Positions 33,521-46,384 are shown, counted from the first letter of the stretch. The stretch: DNA of 64,000 nt from Gibbula magus (GCA_936450465.1 OW388298.1:9015087-9079086); one strand, 5' to 3'. A program made the numbers and translations. Notes: generated by a model from the sequence alone, not told the origin.

Positions 33521-35376
33521 ATGGTTGATCTTGAGTACATACTTTCAATACTCACATGTTTTCTTTGCTTCACTTCTGCTGAGATGGAGAGTCAACTGTG
33601 GAAGGGAGACAACTCTGTAGAGAGGTATGGAGTCATCATCACTTTAAAATCAGAAAGTAAGATATCCTGTATTAGCTTCTGTACCTTGAATGCAAAATGT
33701 GATACCGTTGGAATTGTAGAATTCACAAGTACAGGAATTATCTGCCGAATGGGAGATTCCACCAGGAGACCGTCAGGACGGCATGAGGAACAGTTGATGA
33801 TATTCAGAAGAGTGGAGATGGTGGTTGGAGAGTCGACGAGGCATGATGGGAGACCCAAGATTGCTGATAAACTTCAAACAAACGATGTCGATCCTAGAAT
33901 AGGGGACACTAACTTGGTTGTAAGGCATAATGGACCGACTGTCCAACACAGACAACACAGTTCTCACAAGCTACAGGAGTTGACAACATCCAAACAAGGA
34001 CTCCAAGAAAGGAAGAGGAAGACATCCAAACAAGGACTCCAAGAAAGGAAGAGGACAACAACCAAATCAGGACTCCAAGAAAGGAAGAGGACGACATCCA
34101 AACAAGGACTCCAAGAAAGGAAGAGGACAACATCCAAATCAGGACTCCAAGAAAGGAAGAGGACGACAACCAAACAAGGACTCCAAGAAAGGAAGAGGAA
34201 GACATCCAAACCAGGACTCCAAGAAAGCAAAATGTTCTTGGGGAGCAAACCTAACTGGAATATATTCAAGATACAGCAAAGGGAACTGGAAAACAAGAAA
34301 TACAGCAACCAGGAAAAAGGACCAAGAAAACTGTTCCCTATGGAAGGAAGCAGGCTATGGAACAAGGGGCCGATGAAGATATTTCAGGCAATGAAAGTGC
34401 GATTGGAACAGTTGCAAACTCAGAACGAGAAATAGCTAAGCATCCTGTAATTGATGATAGAAACACACCTGTGCATAAGAATCGACATGCCCAAACAGTG
34501 AACAAAACTGATGAAAATGCAAAACCAAGGCCTAAATCTAGATCACCAAAGGATATATGTAAATGCAGGCCAGATCAATTACCCTATGCAGCCGGAAAGA
34601 ACCTCTTCCAACTCTTCAGAAACAAGCAGAAGAGAGTGTTTGAGCTCTTCGTGTACAATCCAGTGAAAGAGAAGTTTGAAAACCTGCAGACCTCAGTCCC
34701 GGGTACGACATGCAATCAGGTGGCTATTTCCGGGTGTACAGTGTATTACTGTGCCAACATGCACCAACTAGATTCCGTTTGTCTGGGCGGGGGATCAGAG
34801 ATCAGCCATCTTCTCTCAGTTAAAGGAAGTCTTGGAAACATCTATGTGGACTCTGTCAACAACGTTCTCATCTTCACTGTGACAAAAACCCGCTCAACCT
34901 TGTTCATATCCTCGATGAAAGGGAAGGAGATGAAGCAATTTGGTTCTGCAAAGTCTGTAAAGAACAGCGTCATCGTCAGGGAAGAGGGACATTTCTACTG
35001 GACTCTCTATAACGACGAGTTCATCAACGTTATACAGTACACAAAGAAGGGCGCCACTGCCTCTTCCTTCAATCCCCAAGTCAAAATTCTCCACTTTGAT
35101 GTTTGTAGTCGTCTCAGTCTGATTGTCTGGTGTGAAGGGGGACGTCAGAGATATTGGCTTAAAACTTTAAACAGATCGACGTTTGAAATTAAAAGCAGCA
35201 AGATCCTTCCCAAACGTTTCAACGCTATTTGTTATCAGGAAAATATTTACATCGACGACGGGAACGATCTAATTAAATATGATCATACTCGTCTGGTGGC
35301 TAAGAGGAAAGTTGGAAAAACATCCATCAGGAAGGACCCCATCTGTAAATGGTGCACAGGACATGTAAAGGGATAG
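33521..35376 (+). CDS. PAN-propeller secreted protein, frameshifted copy 1
   Basis: Start chosen at ATG 33521 because it opens a signal peptide (about residues 1-20, ILSILTCFLCFTSA). A PAN/Apple-like module follows with Cys 50, 54, 60 and 75 (C-x3-C-x5-C). Residues about 156-239 are seven 12-residue repeats (K/S-x-GLQERKR), very basic. This frame stops at 34433-34435. The C-terminal domain is in the frame one base back (open from 34252, ATG 34357, stop 35374-35376). It contains SVPGTTCNQVAI, VYYCANMHQ, GHFYWTLYN, LIVWC, IYIDDGNDL and ICKWCTGHVKG, matching the propeller-like domain of the other copies. A one-base deletion between 34252 and 34432 would explain the break (A5 run at 34313-34317 is one candidate). 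Otherwise it could be a sequencing indel or two separate products. Secreted and extracellular by signal peptide; ligand unknown. Confidence 0.7.
33986..34237 (+). repeat. 36-bp coding minisatellite, 7 units
   Basis: Seven consecutive 36-bp units encode 12-residue repeats (GLQERKR core) in the gene at 33521. Variable positions are the first three residues and the sixth-from-core Gln/Ser/Pro. Because 36 is a multiple of 3, all frames stay open, which accounts for the long shadow frames on the opposite strand. Confidence 0.97.
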
Positions 35377-35670
35377 TTCACGGTGTTGCTGCAGCACGAG
35401 GGATCTCATATAGATACTTTATTGTCACAAACAGTTTTGTACAATTATTATAAAACATAAACAGGTTTATAATCTGTAAATGGTGTAGGGGATATGTAAA
35501 GGGATAGTCTGTTGCTGGATGAAGGATCTCTCAAATGCACGAGGGATCTCATATATATATACTTTATTTACACAGACAGTATTGCACAATTATTGTAGAT
35601 CATAAACAGGGCTATACATCTGTAAATGGTGCAGGGGATATGTAAAGGGATATTTGACAGTGTTGCTGCT
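35341..35670 (+). repeat. Tandem triplication of the gene's 3' end
   Basis: The last codons of the 33521 gene (ATCTGTAAATGGTGC ... TAAAGGGATAG) start at 35341 and recur at 35472 and 35618, with the following CACGAGGGATCTCATATA and CACAATTATT blocks. Each extra copy keeps the ICKWC.GYVKG reading; the second keeps the stop, the third loses it. They lie after the functional stop and so would be 3' UTR. Confidence 0.9.
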
Positions 35671-38600
35671 GCGTTTAAAGGCAAATTCCAAATTGGGTGA
35701 CTAGTCTATGGTTATCTAACAAATGTTTCCACTTCGAAATAATTATAAAGAGTCCATCAATGCAGAACATTTCCATTCTGTATTGACCATAAGAAATCCG
35801 GAGATTCCATGCATACTGATCACATTTTGTGATCCATGAATACGCGTTGATATTTGATAGCTTACTTTTGCTTTTGCGTACTTTGTCCACATACTTGGAT
35901 GAATATATGACACTTTGGATGAAAAACGGAATCAACGTTTAATGATCCATGTGTTGTTTTCTACAATGTAAATTTCCTGCAAATATTTAATTGTAATCAG
36001 ATTAGAACCAAGAATATCAACAAAAAGGTTTTCAAACTGTAAGCATTTTCGATTTTTAAGCAAGAAAGACAGGAAACTAAAATTATATCTTTTGACCTTT
36101 AACTAGTGCTTTGAGCGGGTCAGAAGAAAAATACAACAAACATTAGCTGACATCATTAATCATTGAGAAAACAAGAGAGGAGAGAGTGTTATTGTCATAT
36201 CTTATATTTTATCTTCGTAAGAATTATGTTTACAATTTTACATTTTGATGACTTTTTGTTGAAAACATTGTAAACACAGGCTATTGGGAACGTGCGATGC
36301 TGAGATAGAACCGCCAAACCTCAAGGTTGATGGTGTCCAAGATGCACTCCCTCACTCTTGGTGGTAGTCTGTCATACAGACCCCTTAATTGTTTAAGCGA
36401 CTAGGCATGTCTACAACCAGACTCTGAGCTCAATTTAAGGTCTGAAACTGAACACATCTCAGAGGCTCTTTATTTTATTTTCTTCTTCAATGATGGAAGC
36501 AAGGGTAAGGCCACACTCACATCTCAACATCAATTCCAAGTAGACACATTGTGAAGTTAGAAGAAAAAAAAAGACAAAACAGCCCAGTTTCTGTGCTAAG
36601 CTGGCTATCAATTAAGATAATGAACTAAAGATCAGCTCGTCTACTCAAGGTTCAGATGTGTCATGATGGCTTTGAGCTGGGATGTCTCTTGGATCCACTT
36701 AAGAGCTTCATCTGATGAAGACCATCTATTGGTCGAAACATGTAACCAATGAAAATAAATGTTTCTGGTTACAGTGTATTTCCTCCCTTTGTTCTAAATG
36801 GACACAGAACGACATGTGAATTCATGAAATGTACATAGTTTATTGTTGAGTATGGAAGTCAAGCAATTATCACATCTAGACGATTGACAGAACAGAGAAA
36901 CCAAACTATGAAACACTTGATAAGACAAAATAATCGACTTTTTCTGCAATAGTTTACACAAGGGCAACCCCCTCTTTCCAATGGGTGATATACTTTCCAC
37001 CCAGGGTACTAAATCTCAATGTGAACTAGCCATGAACGATCCCACTTGTTAAGGGCAGATACTAATAGTTCTTAGTTTAGAACATCAGGTGACCATTTGG
37101 ATACTCGAATTAAAGGATGGTGGTATTAAATAGCCAAGATAACTAAAACTGTTGACAACTAAAACTACCTGTTAAAATAAAAATAAAAACTGTTTTGAAA
37201 AAGTTGTGAACTTTGCAGAATTCTTATATCTTTCTTTAACTGATCAAAAGTATTATAAGCTGATAATGCCTTAAGCTAAACTGTATCCTGGGGTATTTAT
37301 GAAGGCAAAGTATATAGTATAGAAGACTTTACTAATATTTTGATTATCAGTTAATTGAATGATACTATTTTGATTATGCCTTCAAATGTTATTCAAGATG
37401 TTATCTCAACTGGGAGATCAAGACATCAACATACATCTACACATTATATAACATTACAACATTAAAACATATATTTCCGATTGACACATTTTTTTCACAA
37501 GTGAGGTTATAGGGTGAATAGGTTTAATGGAAAATACAAAAATGAAATTTATGAAACATCATATAGGCTTGTTCTCACTGGACAATATGTCGTTAGGAAT
37601 TGTAGTATCAATATAATATCAAATATATTGAAATACTCAAACAGGGAGGAGAGATTGGTAGGCTGTTAACATCACCACATCCCTTCTCTGTATTTTCTTC
37701 TCTTAATCAATGACGGTAATCTACATCTTATCTCGCATCGATTACAAGACACTTCACAGCACACTTCACTACCACTGCACTGTCGTATCTAATACTTTTT
37801 AGTTTTAAAATATTGGATAATAGCATATATCACGATGCTCATTGCCAAAACGCTTTACTACATAGTGATTTTCATTCTCAACCCAGAGACAATTACATTA
37901 AATGAATATTATCTACAATGCAATGTGACAATTTTATAACATTGTAGAAATTGATGTTCTGAATGCTGAACCTTTGGGTTTGGTGTCCGTTGATACTTTT
38001 GTGGAGGTAGACAAGTCTTAACATTGCAAAGGTCAAATTAGCTACATGACCCCTCAATTGCTCACCAAAGGAGCAACATTTAATATCTTCAATCTTCCCA
38101 TTTTACAAAATCGTACCTTTTCCTAAAATAACATAGATACGTTTAATAAATGCTTAATACTAACATCGAATAATTCAGTGTCTTCAATTTTCTCTTTCTC
38201 CACTCTCAATGAATGTTTTCAATCTTCTCATTTAAAATATCTTACTTCTTCCTACAATAAAATATTGAGTTTATGTTTGATAAATCAGAGAAAAGAATCA
38301 GTGCCTGCATGCATCACTCTCCCTAAAAAATTAACTTACTACTAGTTTGGAGTTGTCTCCCTTGTAACGTGAATTGCTCTACTTCTACTACAAATCCCTG
38401 AATGTGTGGCAGAGAGCAATAACATAGTTTTCAATGAAACTGTATACACTGGGAGTGTCACAATGTCAAGTGAAAATCTTGTATAAAAATCACTAAATAA
38501 ATGCAATTTTAAACATACATTAAGACAACAAATTCATGTGATATGATGGTTTTAAAAATAATATTGTGAATAATTGGTCGTGCTGTACACAATATACAAA

Positions 38601-38980
38601 TATATCATAGATATAAAAAAAAACATGACAGCAAAATCCTATTAGTCAGGTAACTACAATCTCAACCCCAGGGCTGATTGACTATTGATGTACGGACTCA
38701 ACGTCATCTTCCCTTAGCCAGTCATAACTCGCACAAGTCTCTGGTTAATTAAAGCATTGCTGCATTTCCTTAACTTTCCTGTACTAATATAGCGTCTCGC
38801 TGCACCTGATCTGCTTTGGACTGTTATTTTGCTGACAGAAAAGTTAAAGAAATGCGGCAATGCTTATAGATTAGCCAGTGATGGAGACTGGTGTGAATTA
38901 TGCTTTGCAGAGGCATGTTGGGAGAGACATAAGCACTGTTGCCGCTGATGGTGAAATGCACCTGAAAAGACAATGTAGAT
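35671..38980. other. Long intergenic stretch, retroelement-like tail at 36700
   Basis: No gene is supported. At 36711-36741 the sequence TTCATCTGATGAAGACC then ATTGGTCGAAACATG is a short stem-like motif often found at the 3' side of invertebrate retroelements. A minus-strand frame at 36794-37000 next to it has no recognised domain. The rest is AT-rich. Confidence 0.45.
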
Positions 38981-39944
38981 ATCGTCACTCATTTGGGAAT
39001 ACCATTCTTGTCAGTTAACATGATAAAACACGTTGCTTCATAAATGGTTACAATTTGTTGGAACAATACAGAACAGAACAACACCCATTAAGCTAAAATT
39101 CACGAGCAAGGTTTTTTTTGTAACAATTATGTGTTACTGTCTTTGTTGGACAAAATAGCAACAGTTTCCAAACATTTTGACGTTTTCTTCCTTAAACACT
39201 CAACAACAACAACAACAAAAAAAATGTCAAAATCCCAAAAAAAGTTTCTTCTAATTTGTGTGACTTTTCTAAGATCATATCGAGTAGGAAATTGATGGCA
39301 TCTTTGATTTCAAGATTGGTTTTATGATCGATTTATTCCGTCATCAAAATAAATGAAAAGTAATGAACATATTACAAACATTGCTTTTAGTTCGATTACC
39401 CCACAATTTACAACAGAAGAGTAAATATCATCTTCACAGTTGAACAGTTTTTCCTTTTACATAAATAGCTTTGGAGTTTTTTTATTTTAAAAACGCTATT
39501 AAACGTGTTCTTGAATAAGCAATGACTTGGAAACAGATCGTTGAAAGAGATTATCAACAGTGAATGCATATGTAGTTTTATGTTATATTCTGTTGAAAAG
39601 AAATGTTAAACGGGATTTTTTCAGAAAAAATGAAACCATTCCCTCCATTGCAACATATAAGAACCTGAATGACTATGAAAAGCTTCACTTGGCATCGGGA
39701 AAAGGAAAGGAAAGTTTCAACAAAGTGCAATGGTATACTCCTACAGCTGTGCAAAGAGTACTCGGAGAAGAACTTAAGGCATCATACAACGTTATTAGAA
39801 TTTGAACATTTAGAAAGGACTTAAAGGATAGTACAGACGGTTACAAAGAAGTATAACATTTTGTAAATCTTAACTAGTGTTGTGCCTGGATTTAAACATA
39901 TTTACATAGAGTACTTTTCCCATTTATCACAAACAGAATAGAAT
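38981..39944 (+). promoter_or_regulatory. 5' flank of copy 2, duplicated at 57100
   Basis: It aligns with 57100-58473: GTCACTCATTTGGGAATACC at both ends of the pair, then GTTGCTTCATAAAT, AGATCATATCGAGTAGG-type, and AACAGAATAGAA just before the start codon. An open frame ending SFNKVQWYTPT.VQRVLGEE (39714-39805) is readable in the same frame at 58105-58190. It may be a decayed exon or 5' UTR. Promoter elements were not pinpointed. Confidence 0.5.
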
Positions 39945-41249
39945 ATGAATCCTCTATTGCCAATGTTACTATTTACTATTGCTGAAGCCAATACTTTCTT
40001 GAAGGGAGGTAACCATGTTGTTTGGTCCACTGACTCTCTTGCGTTTGAGGTAAGAAGTAGAATAGAATGTGTTGTGAAATGCAGTACTGGACTCTGGGAC
40101 TGGGCAGCTGTAGCTGAACACTCACACACCGCCATCTTGTGCAGGTGCGTGGATGTATCCAGGAAAACACCAGGTGACACGGGAGACAATGTTCAGATAT
40201 TCAGGAGAGTTGGAACTGAAGAAACAACGTCACCATTGAATGAGAAGGGTGATACATCTTCCATCAGAAATGGGAATAAAACAGAAAGTTCAAGTGATCA
40301 TCAGACATCACATAGTTATAAGAAATTGAAGAATCAGTGCATGTTTTGGAAAATGAGGAAGTCTAAAGTTAAAACAACACCAAGACCAAGGATGTTTAAA
40401 AGAAAAAAACAAAAATGTCAAAACAACGACCGCCTGCTACCCTACCCTTCTGACAAACATCTGTTCCAACTACACTTGACAAACAAGAACAAGTACCAAC
40501 TCCTTGTGATGTTACCATCCGAGAGAAGGTTCAAGAAGATAGAGACAATAGTCCCAGGAACATCCTGCAAACACATCGCCATCATTACACATGCAGTCTA
40601 CTTCTGTTTTAGTCCTCACAAGATAGCAGTCACCTGTATGGGCATTTCACATATGTCCAAGACAGTGTTGAAAGAAAAGAAGAAAAATATTATTGAGTTG
40701 TATGCTGATCCCAAAAGAGAGATTCTGATCTATTTGGTGAAGGACATGTCATCTGTTTATGTAATTATTTTCATCTTAAAGAACAAACAAAAGAAGCAGG
40801 TTTCACTTACATACTACAAGCAGATGGCACTGGACGTGAACCAAGGAGACATTTACTGGATTCAACGTGATCACACTTTCATCTACACCATGACATACAT
40901 CGGGGGAAACAGATTCGTCAGGTCCACTGTGGTCTTCAACACCTTCGAAGCCAATGTCCACTTTGAGGTGTGTCCAGCCCTTGACCTGATCGTCTGGTGT
41001 CTGAGAAGGGGACGTGACACTATACTGTATTCATTCAACAGGTCAAGCTTTGCCATAAGATCAGTCAGTATGTCCAGTCAAATGCAATGCCATGATATAG
41101 TTTGCTTCAAAGATCATATTTATGTGGATGCCAAGTTATTCCTGGTGAAGGTCGACAAGGATCTTATGTTTGACTCGAAGCGAATTATAAAAACTGCTGA
41201 TCTTCAGAGCAGTCATTGCAGATGGTGTGGAGTATACGTGCAGGATTGA
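39945..41249 (+). CDS. PAN-propeller secreted protein, intact copy 2
   Basis: A single open frame of 434 codons and the only undamaged family member here. Residues 1-16 are a signal peptide (PLLPMLLFTIAEA). A short Cys module follows with Cys 42, 46, 66 and 68 (ECVVKC, ILCRC), a reduced PAN/Apple-type pattern that lacks the third Cys of copy 1. A Lys/Arg-rich linker covers about 95-160. From about 163 there is a domain of about 270 residues with repeated short beta-type segments (FQLHLTNKNKYQLLVML, VYFCFSPHKIAVTCMG, ILIYLVKD, GDIYWIQRDHTFIYTM, HFEVCPALDLIVWC, HIYVDAKLFLVKVD). These resemble blades of an LDLR-class-B/YWTD propeller, though a canonical YWTD is absent. The end is HCRWCGVYVQD. 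The protein is probably secreted and disulphide-bonded; partner unknown. ATG 39945 is the conserved start (same position in copy 4). Confidence 0.85.
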   Translation: MNPLLPMLLFTIAEANTFLKGGNHVVWSTDSLAFEVRSRIECVVKCSTGLWDWAAVAEHSHTAILCRCVDVSRKTPGDTGDNVQIFRRVGTEETTSPLNEKGDTSSIRNGNKTESSSDHQTSHSYKKLKNQCMFWKMRKSKVKTTPRPRMFKRKKQKCQNNDRLLPYPSDKHLFQLHLTNKNKYQLLVMLPSERRFKKIETIVPGTSCKHIAIITHAVYFCFSPHKIAVTCMGISHMSKTVLKEKKKNIIELYADPKREILIYLVKDMSSVYVIIFILKNKQKKQVSLTYYKQMALDVNQGDIYWIQRDHTFIYTMTYIGGNRFVRSTVVFNTFEANVHFEVCPALDLIVWCLRRGRDTILYSFNRSSFAIRSVSMSSQMQCHDIVCFKDHIYVDAKLFLVKVDKDLMFDSKRIIKTADLQSSHCRWCGVYVQD

Positions 41250-43409
41250 CAGGGTTTGTGTATCAACGAGACACAGAGAATACTAAACGACCTTCGATTT
41301 AATATCATTTAGGTATTTGCACAAGATTATATAATGTACATTAACCCTTCGAAATTATCATTTGTACACATAAATAATACATTATAAGTTGTTACATTCA
41401 ATCAATGTTGACTTACAAATATGTATCTTAACAAATGTCATAATTTCTTACAGGTGAATATTATTTCAAAAGATATAGACGACAAATCCCCTATTTGTAA
41501 ATCAACTATAACATTAAGGAATAAGTAAGGCAGATAAGATGACTCATTCCGACTTTGCATTGGCTGTAAGTATGATTGCTAGCATATTTTAAAATCAAGT
41601 TATGGTAATGTTAGTATCTTAGATTAAAAGTGTCGTTTAAGTGTGAGTATTGATTGAATTAGACTACCAAAGGCAGTGAGTTGTCCAGCAAATTCGTAAG
41701 AATAAATAACATATTAATTAGGAATAGATATGAAACTCAGAGCTGTTAGGTGACCGCTCTTGCCAAAGAGAAATATAGAGAGATAATTCGGTCTGCTGTT
41801 GTACCTTCAGACAATCACGAGGTTCCACTCATCTTGGCACTAACCGATAGAGATGTTACCTTCCTCGTTTTTACCAAGTTGTATTTCTTACATCCAATCA
41901 ATTTGTAACCACTTCTTCAATAAAACTTCCAGGCCATTTTTTATTTAACAATTAAGTATTTACTCCTGTCAGATTCGTATTGAAAAGCATATAGTCAGGA
42001 ACGTTAGGCCACATTAAATAGGCTGTTTTCCAGAAAATTATTCCTGTGCTTATCTTTAAAAGATGAAGTAAAACCATGAATTTGTCTGTATGATTTGGTG
42101 ATTTTATATTGCCGGACAAAAATATATAAACTTAAGCACAAAGGAAACGTCACCCCCCTGTTGTTTTTGTCATATGTATAATTTTCAATGTCAAATATTT
42201 CGAGTTTTCGACGTAGTATTTAAAAACTGAATAGGTTGGGAAATAAGTCCAAAATATTAAATCAGTCAAAGAATTCTGCAAGGTGTTTTTCAACAAACAA
42301 AAACACAACTGTTCATCGACTCTGTTTGAAAATCAATAAATTCCCTCGTTCTTCACACATTTACAACGTTTTAAACATGGTAAGGTTGATGTTGCTGTAA
42401 AATTTCATTTCTTACCCCTGTCTAGTTTAAAAGATGATATAGTAATCAAAACATTAAACAGTAACTACTGTCACATGGTGTAATTGCATTGTGCCATAAT
42501 CAAATGCATCTCACTTTTTTAAATATTGAATTAATCGAAACCAACTGACTAACAAAATGTATACAATTTACATGACGTCACAGCAGATATATGTGACACA
42601 GGGGTACCTTATGACGTCATTCCTTTTGGATGGCATCCAACAGAACTTTCTGCAAGGAGGCAAACTTAATCGAAGCTATCAAGTTGAAAACATTTGAGAT
42701 AATTATGTTAGTTAAATAATCTTAAGCATAATTGTCACTCAACCTTAAAGAGTTAAATCAATTCTTCTAGAGTCATGTGTGTCCCCTGTTCGACACATAG
42801 TCTAGTAAATGGAAGTGAAGTGAGGCGCAGCTATCAAAAGATACAGAAATCTTGACTGGGACTCAATCATTTCACAGTGATCGCCCATGCAATTTTCCAG
42901 GATTTCAAATATTATTCAACAGTAACGTTTTCAAATCAACCAATCAGAATCAAGAATACACCAAAGTCATGTTACAAAGTAATCTGTTCATGTTTGTGAT
43001 TAAAAAACATGATAAGAGAGATAAATATTAATCTTTGGCATGTTTTATGACACCTTTTAAATTTGCTGTAGCACGGTTTTTTGTAAATTATGTTTTCTAA
43101 AAGTTTCAATTTACTATTTAAGTTTAGATAATATCTTGATAGGTTAATTGGTCAAACATCTCATTACGTGACCCGATGAGATGTAATCATAGAACATGGC
43201 TATCCGTATCCAAAGAACATAATACGACCTATAAAACGACAGTGTTGTGGAACGCGTCAGTGTGAGAGGTAGATTGGTAGGTCTCATGAGAATTTAAGAG
43301 CTCAGACAGCAAAACGGTTGACCATTTCATCATTGTACCATATTTAAAACTGAAATCTAAGGGTTAAGGTATTGCTACGTCATTTGGAGGCCATTTTAAT
43401 GACAAATGG
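41250..43409. other. 3' flank and intergenic
   Basis: The first 200 bp align with the 3' flank of copy 4 (CAATCAATGTTGAC, ATGTCATA.TTT), marking the duplication end near 41460. AATAAA occurs at 41701-41706. A pair of CRE palindromes is at 42573 and 42612. No gene was seen. Confidence 0.5.
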
Positions 43410-45139
43410 ACTTGCATGGCTTTTATTGACTTAAGTGTGAACAACTCTCTGATTTCAATGAGTTTACCACCTCTGACATTCTGAGGCTGATTAGAAAGTC
43501 AAAGCCAACATCATGTGTATTGGATCCCATGCCAACAACTCTGGTCTTGAGCAACTTGGATGTTCTGCTCCCAGTGATAACTAACATTGTCAATTTCAGC
43601 CTCATAAATAGAGAGATGCCATCAGTTTTCAAATCTGCAGTAGTCAAACCTTTACTAAATAAATCTCATCTTGACCCTCGCACGTTAAGGAATTATTGAC
43701 CGGTATCTAACCTTCCCTTTATTTCAAAACTGATTGAACGTGCTGTGGCTGAAAGGTTATTCGAACATCTTAGCAAGTTTGATCTTCTTGACAGCTTCCA
43801 GTCTGCCTATCACTGCAATCACAGTACGGATACTGCTCTCAAAAGAGTCTTGACTGATTTAAGAATGGGTCTCGATGACAACAAGTTGGCTTTTTGACGA
43901 TGCTTGATCTTAGCCCAGCATTTGATACGACTAATTGACAAACTCAGGAGTGACTTTCAGATTGAGGGAACTTGTCTGAAATTGTTCAAATTCTACCTAA
44001 CCGATAGGTTTCAAGCTGTACTCATACAGGACCAGTATTCAAAGACGTTCCAGGTCACTTATGGGGTACCACAAGGCTCGGTTATCGGACCAATTCTTTT
44101 CTCCCTCTATATAAATGAACTGGAATCTATAATCGACAACCATCGGTTTGGTCGCAACCAATATGCAGATGATTTGCAACTGTACAGACTTTTCCATCCA
44201 AGCCAAGTGCAAGCATCTTCCGCTCTCAAAGATCTTGGTAAGTGTTGTGACGAGGTGAAACAGTGGATGTTTGCAAAGAGGTTAAAACTGAACAGTGGTA
44301 ACACTTAGTGTATTCTTGTTGGGAAGGCCAAGCACAGAAAGCAGTGCGAGTCAGATTCTTTCAAGTTTGACGGATCATGCATCAGTTTGTCAGAGAAGGT
44401 CAGAGACTAAGGTGTCAGCCTAGATGCTGATCTGTCACTTGATGATCACATCTCTCACATTGTACAGTCTTCCTTCGCGACCCTGTGGAATATTGGAAAC
44501 ATCAGGCGATACCAGTACCTCCGCTGCTACTCTCAAACTCTCACTTGTTGTCTCAAAACTGGACTACTGTAACAGTTTATTGATCGGTGCCACCAAGTCC
44601 CAGTTACAGAGATTACAGCGAGGGCACAATACTGATGCACGCATTGTCACACGTACAAAGAAGTACGACCACATCAGCCCTCTTCTTCAATCACTGCACT
44701 GGCTGCCAGTTGAACAAAGAATCCTCTTCAAACTCTTATGTATTGTACATGTGTTCCGTTGTCTTTCTGGCACTGCTCATGTAAACCTCTCAAGTATCCT
44801 CATTCCATATTAGGCTTCTCGGCCCCTGCAGTCTCAGAATAAAATCTTTCTCATAGTCCCGAAAGTACGATCAATTCTGTATGGACGTCGTACCTTCTCT
44901 TCTTGTGCTGCAGTCGAGTGGAACAATCTTCCTGAACATCTCCCCCCCTGTCCTGATAACTTCTCATTCAGAAGCCAACGCAAGACTCACCTCTACAAAT
45001 TGGCTTTCCTAAATGACTCTAAAAAAAATTTCCTCTGAACTGTTTTGTACATATTGACTCAGGAACTATGTTTGTGCGCTTTTAGCATGGTAGTGACATG
45101 GATCAATGCGCAATATGAATAGCCTTTTATTATTATTAT
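43410..45139 (+). mobile_element. L2/CR1-type LINE, 5'-truncated and mutated
   Basis: A non-LTR retrotransposon remnant. The reverse transcriptase is readable through several frames: SCVLDPMPTTL, FKSAVVKPLL, SKLIERAVAERL, LLDSFQSAYHCNHSTDTAL, LTMLDLSPAFDT, then an open stretch 43904-44308 with YGVPQGSVIGPILFSLYIN and the catalytic QYADDLQLY. The C-terminal thumb region continues to about 45040 (LGVSLDADLSLDDHI, KLDYCNSLLIGATKSQLQRL). Stops and frameshifts occur near 43699, 43893, 44306 and 44810. The 3' end TGCGCAATATGAATAGCC plus a TTATTATTATT tail is of L2 type. No endonuclease domain is present, so the 5' half is missing. Confidence 0.9.
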
Positions 45140-46384
45140 TCATTTCAATATTCGTACTTCGTAGAACTAAAATCTAAAAGGACATAAAGGAGAGGGACAA
45201 CTTTGGCAATACTAAAACTCCTTTACTTACATCATCACTTTACTACATCGTTCAAATAGTCTTGTTAATTCTTCTCTTAATATGTAGCATGCATAGCGTA
45301 CTTTCTCACAGTCATAATTATTATACTTATAAACTTATCTTACCTCTATATTCATGTTTAATGAGCACTTGGGGATCACAGTGATAAACTCCAATATGAA
45401 ATGTCAAGTCTTGATTGTTCCTCATGCATTCTGTATATCAGCTCTGAGGACCAAACAAGGAGTATGTGTCAGGAAGAGTATGTTGCTAGGAATGGGGTTA
45501 ACAATACAGGTTTGTTCAGTGCTTTTTATTCGACTTTCTTGTAGTCTATCAAATCAAAATGTTTTAAAAGAAACACATGATCAGATTAAATCAGTTGAAT
45601 TTGAATAGAAAAAACTAAGGGCAACTGGAGCGAAATATTTCAAAGTTGTTAAATTACAGTTGGAATAAGCCGCTTCCTTAATCATAATTAAAATTGTGGT
45701 AGTGTATAAATTATTTCTGGATATACGCACATGGAAATTAAGAAAAAGAAAGTTTATTCGTATATAAGACCTCGACCATTGCCAAAAATACAATATTGTG
45801 CATACACATTTCAGTGCATATTGACATTGAAGTGATTATACACATATCGTGCTTCAAAAAGATTGCGATATTTTTAAAACATTAAACATCCTGTAAAGAT
45901 TTTGAAAAAAATAGTTGTTCATGTTTCTGGTTGTGGAGTTATCTTTATTGCAAAATGTTCATAGTATGGACAGAGTAATAAAAAAAATAGTCACTTGATC
46001 ATATTTACATTGTGTACACTTCAGTAGATCAGTATTTATATTTAATCTACGTGTTTATATATCATGCTTATTATCATATGTTTGATAACAGTGAAAGCAC
46101 CATTTACCAAAAAGTTACACATTGGCAGCAAAGAAACGGTTAATCAAAGATACTTGTGTCTGCCTCTCTTATGACTCACACAGTTTTATCTTATAAATTT
46201 CAGATATATTCATTGCTATTTTTTACACGGATACCGCAAGGTAAATGTTTTTAATTGTTCACATTTCAAATTGCGTACATGCAGAAAGCAAATTAGTAAT
46301 ATATGGCATTTAATTTTAACCAATATAACATGATTATATTTGGGATATCACTTCCATCAATAGTACAAATTATTGTACTTTTTC
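45140..46384. other. Intergenic, one unassigned frame
   Basis: A plus-strand frame of 84 codons at 45354-45608 has no recognised domain and no paralogue in the window. Nothing else is supported. Confidence 0.4.

Noticed and set aside
34300..34330. Programmed -1 ribosomal frameshift in copy 1
   Set aside because: No canonical slippery heptamer fits the reading frame around the A5 run and no clear downstream pseudoknot was seen; an indel is simpler.
33909..34365. Minus-strand frames of 98 and 133 codons rich in SSSFLGVL or LFLSWSP
   Set aside because: They are antisense readings of the 36-bp coding minisatellite, open only because 36 is a multiple of three.
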